DNA of 64,000 nt, from the NCBI RefSeq assembly GCF_029931775.1, contig NC_079312.1, positions 13,647,821 to 13,711,820 on the forward strand, read 5' to 3'. This document shows, piece after piece, positions 62,473 through 64,000 of the stretch. This DNA comes from Euleptes europaea. Taxonomy: Eukaryota; Chordata; Lepidosauria; Squamata; Sphaerodactylidae. Below the pieces are notes generated by a model. It ran no database searches, was not told the DNA's origin, and saw nothing but the letters and a program-made list of their open reading frames with translations. The stretch's first letter is position 1, and each line of letters begins with the position of its first letter. The position numbers and the translations under genes were made by a program.

Positions 62473-63346
62473 CTCCCTTTCTCCATGAAATCCAACCCTC
62501 TGACTCCTATTCTTTTTGAAATCCAGGCAATTGTATACATTACACTGATTTTATTCCATCGTTCATTAATTCTGCAGCACATTTCTATTGCATTGTTTAC
62601 TGTATGTATTATATGTATTATACTAGTATTTTTTGCATTGTTCTTATAAACTCTGTAATCTGCCTTAAAGCTCAACCTTCTTAAAGGCAAGAAGGCTGTT
62701 AATGAAAGTGGATTTTAGAATGAGCCTTTATAACATCTATAGCCTAATACCCACTATATTTCCATCCTTAGTTTAGAACTATTTGCATGCCTAGCAACCA
62801 ACTTACCTAAGATTACAGAAAGGCACAAAATAGTGTCGGCAGTTGAAGGATCATAACTCCTGAGGGCTTCCGGGGGTGGCGGTTGCGTGACGCCACACAA
62901 CAATGCTGCGATGTCACTTCTGGTCAAGTAACCAGAAGTGACAACACATGTCACCAAGACACTCTAGCAATCCCCCAAAATGCTTTGGAGAATCATTACA
63001 GCATAAAAGCAATGTGTGATGTCATTTCTAGTTATGCTATGGGAAGTGATATAGCGGAGCTTATGCAATGTCAGCCCCCCTCCCCATTTCTCCCGCTGCT
63101 GCACTGGGCCACAGTAGGGGGAGGATTGGGGGTGAGAGGTCAAACCTGCCATGCTAAGAACTGCTCCGACACATGTCTTATTTTGTATCATACACATGTA
63201 ATAGCTGAAAAAGCATTATATCTCTCTCTAAATATATAATTTTCTATTTGAAAATTAAAAATACGAGGGCAGAAAGGCAGGGTATAAAGAAATGGCAATC
63301 ACATTGGGTGATGTTTGTGTACTAACTGAGTGGAAGAGCTCCTCAC
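62473..63346. other. Intron sequence of gene 3
   Basis: AT-rich to 62700. From 62880 to 63070 short near-repeats of GTGACATCACTTCTGG type occur in both orientations. No gene was recognised. Confidence 0.35.
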
Positions 63347-63473
63347 CTGAAGACTCTATGTCCCCACTGTCTCCTGGTAGGACTTGCCAGAACATGGTCT
63401 TTTGGCCAGTTTGAATCTGAGACTCGTCAACCATGGGCAAAGATGCATCTGTCTTCTTGAGCTCCGTCAATCC
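63347..63473 (-). CDS. Linker exon 2 of SCAN gene 3
   Basis: The acceptor is CTTCTTTTTAG and the donor TCAG|GTGAGG. The 127-nt exon runs from phase 0 to phase 1. It codes GLTELKKTDASLPMVDESQ, then IQTGQKTMFWQVLPGDSGD and IESS. GQKTMFWQVLPGD is shared with gene 2 at 49918-50038, and the nucleotide match continues over about 40 bp. The SCAN exon should lie just beyond the window. Confidence 0.75.
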
Positions 63474-63981
63474 CTAAAAAGAAGAAAACACCCCCAACCC
63501 CAGTTGGACTAGATTTCCCTAGAAGCAGCTTGAATGCACTGCAGAATTGTTACCAGTCCGCTCAGAATAGGATAGGGTCAAGGATTTTCCGGGGGGGGGG
63601 GCGGAACGGGGGCTACCTTGATAACCAGGGGTGATCAGAGGCTGTCTGTCTGGCTCAAACGGAGAGAAAAACAATTATCCTTAACTGTGTAAAAAACCAA
63701 ATTGTTATTAATCTCAGTAGATGAAACCATATCTTAACAAGAGTGAGCCACTTACATAAGCCCTCAATAAGACTCAATATCATACCCACAAATTAAGTTA
63801 CCAGTGTTAGAAAAATATTTTTTTTAATCTTTCTAGTTAAGGATAATTGTTCTTTTTGTTTTTGTGGCCTCTGGTAGTCAGCACCCTTTGTGTTTTCTTA
63901 TAGGTCTCTTCTCTTTTTGTCTCAAATGGAGCCCTTGCATGTTGCAAACTGCTCCCCCCCTCCCCCTGGAGAGAAACGTAC

Positions 63982-64000
63982 CTCCATCTGCCCAGTGCCA
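63982..64000 (-). CDS. End of the preceding (probably SCAN) exon of gene 3, cut by the window
   Basis: The minus strand reads TGGCACTGGGCAGATGGAG followed by GTACGT, a strong donor. In phase 0 it gives GTGQME, and phase 0 is required by the next exon at 63473. Too short to identify by itself. Confidence 0.35.

Overview
The window looks like accessory, transposon-rich DNA from a squamate reptile, probably a lizard and perhaps a gecko. The evidence is the combination of 5S-rRNA-derived (5S-Sauria-type) and tRNA-derived SINEs, a BovB 3' end, CR1 and L1 LINEs, Penelope-like elements, abundant hAT elements, a copia element, and reptile-style SCAN zinc-finger genes. The species call is inference; no database search was possible.

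Host genes. (1) A plus-strand SCAN-KRAB-C2H2 zinc-finger gene spans about 14.9-32.1 kb. It has a CpG-rich first exon/promoter (about 14.90-15.04 kb), a SCAN exon (17807-18223), a linker exon (18509-18623), a small exon (22309-22379), a KRAB A-box exon (22583-22709), an optional one-finger exon (23924-24343) and a long terminal exon (30307-32093) with 11 uninterrupted fingers. All splice phases agree. (2) A minus-strand SCAN zinc-finger gene runs from 55702 down to about 45.65 kb: a long SCAN exon, two linker exons, and a short, decayed finger exon. (3) A second minus-strand gene of the same architecture runs from the right edge (63982-64000, partial) down to 59661 and ends in five good fingers. 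A damaged duplicate of the gene-2 SCAN exon lies at 37.6-38.5 kb. These proteins would be nuclear DNA-binding regulators: fingers bind DNA, SCAN mediates dimerisation, and KRAB (gene 1 only) recruits KAP1/TRIM28.

Mobile DNA, left to right. From 0.7 to 15.8 kb lies a deep nest. A small TAGGGTTGCC hAT MITE was hit by a Penelope-like element with about 1-kb inverted terminal arms, which in turn was hit by two hAT elements (2017-4064, 4561-5888) and a full-length L1 (6807-12894). The L1 has an intact 1,248-aa ORF2 and a 19-bp target duplication. All this sits in one arm of an older inverted duplication whose centre holds nested SINEs and the gene-1 promoter. The last intron of gene 1 holds a hAT element (24418-30188) that contains tandem arrays and a young copia element (25355-29374). 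From 32.5 to 45 kb there are an old L1, Penelope tails, a second copy of the 4561-5888 hAT family with a GC-rich hairpin, an L1 tail and a probable solo LTR. From 47 to 59 kb the introns of genes 2 and 3 carry CR1, BovB, CORE-type SINEs, a dense MITE cluster (52.2-53.9 kb) and a largely deleted gypsy element (57877-59172).

Nothing seen amounts to a wholly new biological system. The best leads are the hammerhead-ribozyme-like cores in several Penelope-type tails, the intact young L1 with an internal control for its empty site, the long SCAN exon that appears to keep an extra capsid-like N-terminal half, and the two-exon finger layout of gene 1 split by a transposon nest.
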